Position numbers and translations under genes: made by a program. This document shows, piece by piece, positions 4,969 through 6,134 of a stretch of 6,134 bases of DNA; position 1 is the stretch's first letter; every line of letters begins with the position of its first letter. The notes below the pieces were generated by a model. That model searched no databases, was not told the origin of the DNA, and was given only the letters and a program-made list of their open reading frames with translations. The stretch covers positions 1 to 6,134 of the forward strand of contig DNHA01000261.1 of the NCBI GenBank assembly GCA_003486025.1. Direction: 5' to 3'. This stretch comes from Micrococcaceae bacterium (GTDB taxonomy: Bacteria; Actinomycetota; Actinomycetes; Actinomycetales; Micrococcaceae).

Positions 4969-6134
4969 GTGGCACATATCGACGTTACCGACATCCAATA
5001 CTTCCTCTCCGACGGCACGCAGTTGCTGGGCGGAGTCACCTTCAAGGTCAGCGCAGGCTCAAAAACTGCGCTGATCGGCCCTAACGGCACGGGCAAAACT
5101 ACCCTGATCAAGATCATCTCCGGTGATCTCAAAGCGGATGAGGGGGCTATCAACCGTTCGGGTTCGATGGGCATCATGCGTCAGTTCGTCGGGCAGGTCC
5201 GTGATGAATCAACGGTCAAGGATCTGTTGCTTTCTACCGCCGCCCCAGAGCTTGCTGCCGCTGCAGCCAAAGTCTCCGCTTGTGAAGCCAAGATGCTGGT
5301 CAGCGATGATGAAAAAGTCCATATGCGCTACGCCGAAGCGATCATCGCCTGGGGTGACGCCGGGGGCTATGAACTCGAAACTACCTGGGACAAGGTCTGC
5401 ATGGCAGCGCTCGGCATCCCCTTTGACCGCGCGGAAGACCGCTTGGCGCGCACCTTGTCCGGCGGTGAACAAAAACGCCTCGTCCTCGAAGCCCTCTTCG
5501 AAGGCAACGACGAACTTCTCCTCTTGGACGAGCCGGACAACTACCTCGATGTACCGGGCAAGCGCTGGCTTGAGGCAATGATGGCGCGCTCCTCCAAGAC
5601 TGTGCTCTTCATTAGCCACGACCGTGAACTGCTGAACAACGCGGGAACACGAATCGTCACGCTGGAGCCGGGACATGGCGGGGCTACCGCCTGGATCCAC
5701 GGCGGATCCTTTGGTTCCTACGTCGAGGCACGCAAGGAACGAAACGAACGATTCGAAGAGCTGCGCAAGCGCTGGGATGAGGAGCATTCCAAGCTCAAGG
5801 AATTAGTCATCATGTATAAGACCAAGGCTGCGTTCCGTTCCGATATGGCCAACCGCTACCATGCGGCGCAAACACGGCTGGATAGATTCCTGGAGGCTGG
5901 GCCACCCCAAGCGATCCCGCTGGAACAAAATGTGCAGATGCGGTTGAAGGGTGGGCGTACCGCCAAGCGTGCAGTTGTTGCCGAAAAGCTGGAGCTCACC
6001 GGCTTGATGAAACCCTTTAGCAATGAAATCTGGTTCGGTGACCGTGTCGGGGTGCTGGGCTCCAACGGTTCAGGAAAGTCCCACTTCCTTCGGCTGCTGG
6101 CGGCCGGCGGTACCGATCCAGAACGCGAACACCT
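4969..6134 (+). CDS. ABC-F family ATP-binding protein, 3' end outside window
   Basis: The frame is open from GTG 4969 to the window end, giving 388 residues of an expected ~530-540. The first nucleotide-binding domain has Walker A GPNGTGKT (37-44), a Q-loop region near MRQFVGQ, signature LSGGEQ (163-168), Walker B LLLLDEP with Asp187 and catalytic Glu188, D-loop NYLD, and H-loop His217 in ISHDRE. A charged linker (~245-335, RKERNERFEELRKRWDEE to MYKTKAAFRSDMANRYHAAQ) follows. The second domain begins with Walker A GSNGSGKS (364-371) before the edge. Two tandem ATPase domains with a helical linker and no membrane segments define ABC-F proteins, which act on the ribosome (translation factors or antibiotic-target protection). 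The Walker B tail reads DEPDNYLD, not DEPTNHLD. A TTG one codon upstream (4966) is the alternative start; GTG gives the typical MAHIDV beginning. Which ABC-F subgroup this is, and whether it gives drug resistance, cannot be judged from this part. Confidence 0.95.
   Translation, partial: MAHIDVTDIQYFLSDGTQLLGGVTFKVSAGSKTALIGPNGTGKTTLIKIISGDLKADEGAINRSGSMGIMRQFVGQVRDESTVKDLLLSTAAPELAAAAAKVSACEAKMLVSDDEKVHMRYAEAIIAWGDAGGYELETTWDKVCMAALGIPFDRAEDRLARTLSGGEQKRLVLEALFEGNDELLLLDEPDNYLDVPGKRWLEAMMARSSKTVLFISHDRELLNNAGTRIVTLEPGHGGATAWIHGGSFGSYVEARKERNERFEELRKRWDEEHSKLKELVIMYKTKAAFRSDMANRYHAAQTRLDRFLEAGPPQAIPLEQNVQMRLKGGRTAKRAVVAEKLELTGLMKPFSNEIWFGDRVGVLGSNGSGKSHFLRLLAAGGTDPEREH

Noticed and set aside
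5209..5787. Open frame of 192 codons on the minus strand inside the ABC-F gene.
   Set aside because: It is antisense to a strongly supported ABC-F coding frame with all catalytic motifs. Its translation is low-complexity and it has no start signal, so it is a high-GC shadow.
1..6134. CRISPR arrays, tRNA or rRNA genes, insertion sequences, prophage or toxin-antitoxin genes.
   Set aside because: No repeated spacers, cloverleaf sequences, terminal inverted repeats with a transposase, or phage-type genes were seen by eye on either strand.

Overview
The window looks like a chromosomal stretch of a Gram-positive actinobacterium, most likely a moderate-GC member of the Micrococcaceae (Arthrobacter/Glutamicibacter type). 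This rests on mid-to-high GC with many C/G third positions, frequent GTG starts, a sortase-E-style LAxTG surface protein, an actinobacterial-type ABC-F ATPase, and several genes with a -10-like hexamer six bases before the start codon and no ribosome binding site (a leaderless layout). The genus assignment is inference.

Layout, left to right. (1) 1-198 (+): the last 65 codons of a protein ending in one membrane helix and a short lysine-containing tail. (2) 222-265: a strong stem-loop, readable in both directions, between this gene and the converging gene. (3) 360-1091 (-): a 243-aa cyanophycinase-like / peptidase S51 (class I glutamine-amidotransferase fold) protein. (4) 1131-1178: a textbook terminator for the large gene upstream on the minus strand. 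(5) 1196-3791 (-): one large secreted, sortase-anchored protein with a signal peptide, a choice-of-anchor-I/beta-propeller-like region, an esterase-like phytase domain, a Ser/Thr/Pro/Glu-rich stalk and an LADTG sorting signal. A single extra base near 1982 splits it into two frames, so it is a pseudogene, a phase variant or a sequencing error. (6) 3831-3938: 108 bp holding the probable promoter and start region of that gene. (7) 3939-4853 (-): a 304-aa cytoplasmic protein resembling the DUF6578 family. (8) 4854-4968: a short divergent promoter region. (9) 4969-6134 (+): the N-terminal 388 residues of an ABC-F ATPase, cut by the window edge.

The genes do not form an obvious pathway. The large gene and the S51-like gene lie on the same strand but are separated by a terminator, and the S51-like gene appears to have its own promoter. 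I see no defence island, mobile element, CRISPR array, RNA gene or prophage. The most noteworthy points are the clean +1 frameshift in the surface phytase-like gene, the repeated TANNNT-N6-start layout at three of the genes, and the S51-like enzyme that keeps the cyanophycinase catalytic triad while losing most cyanophycin-binding residues.
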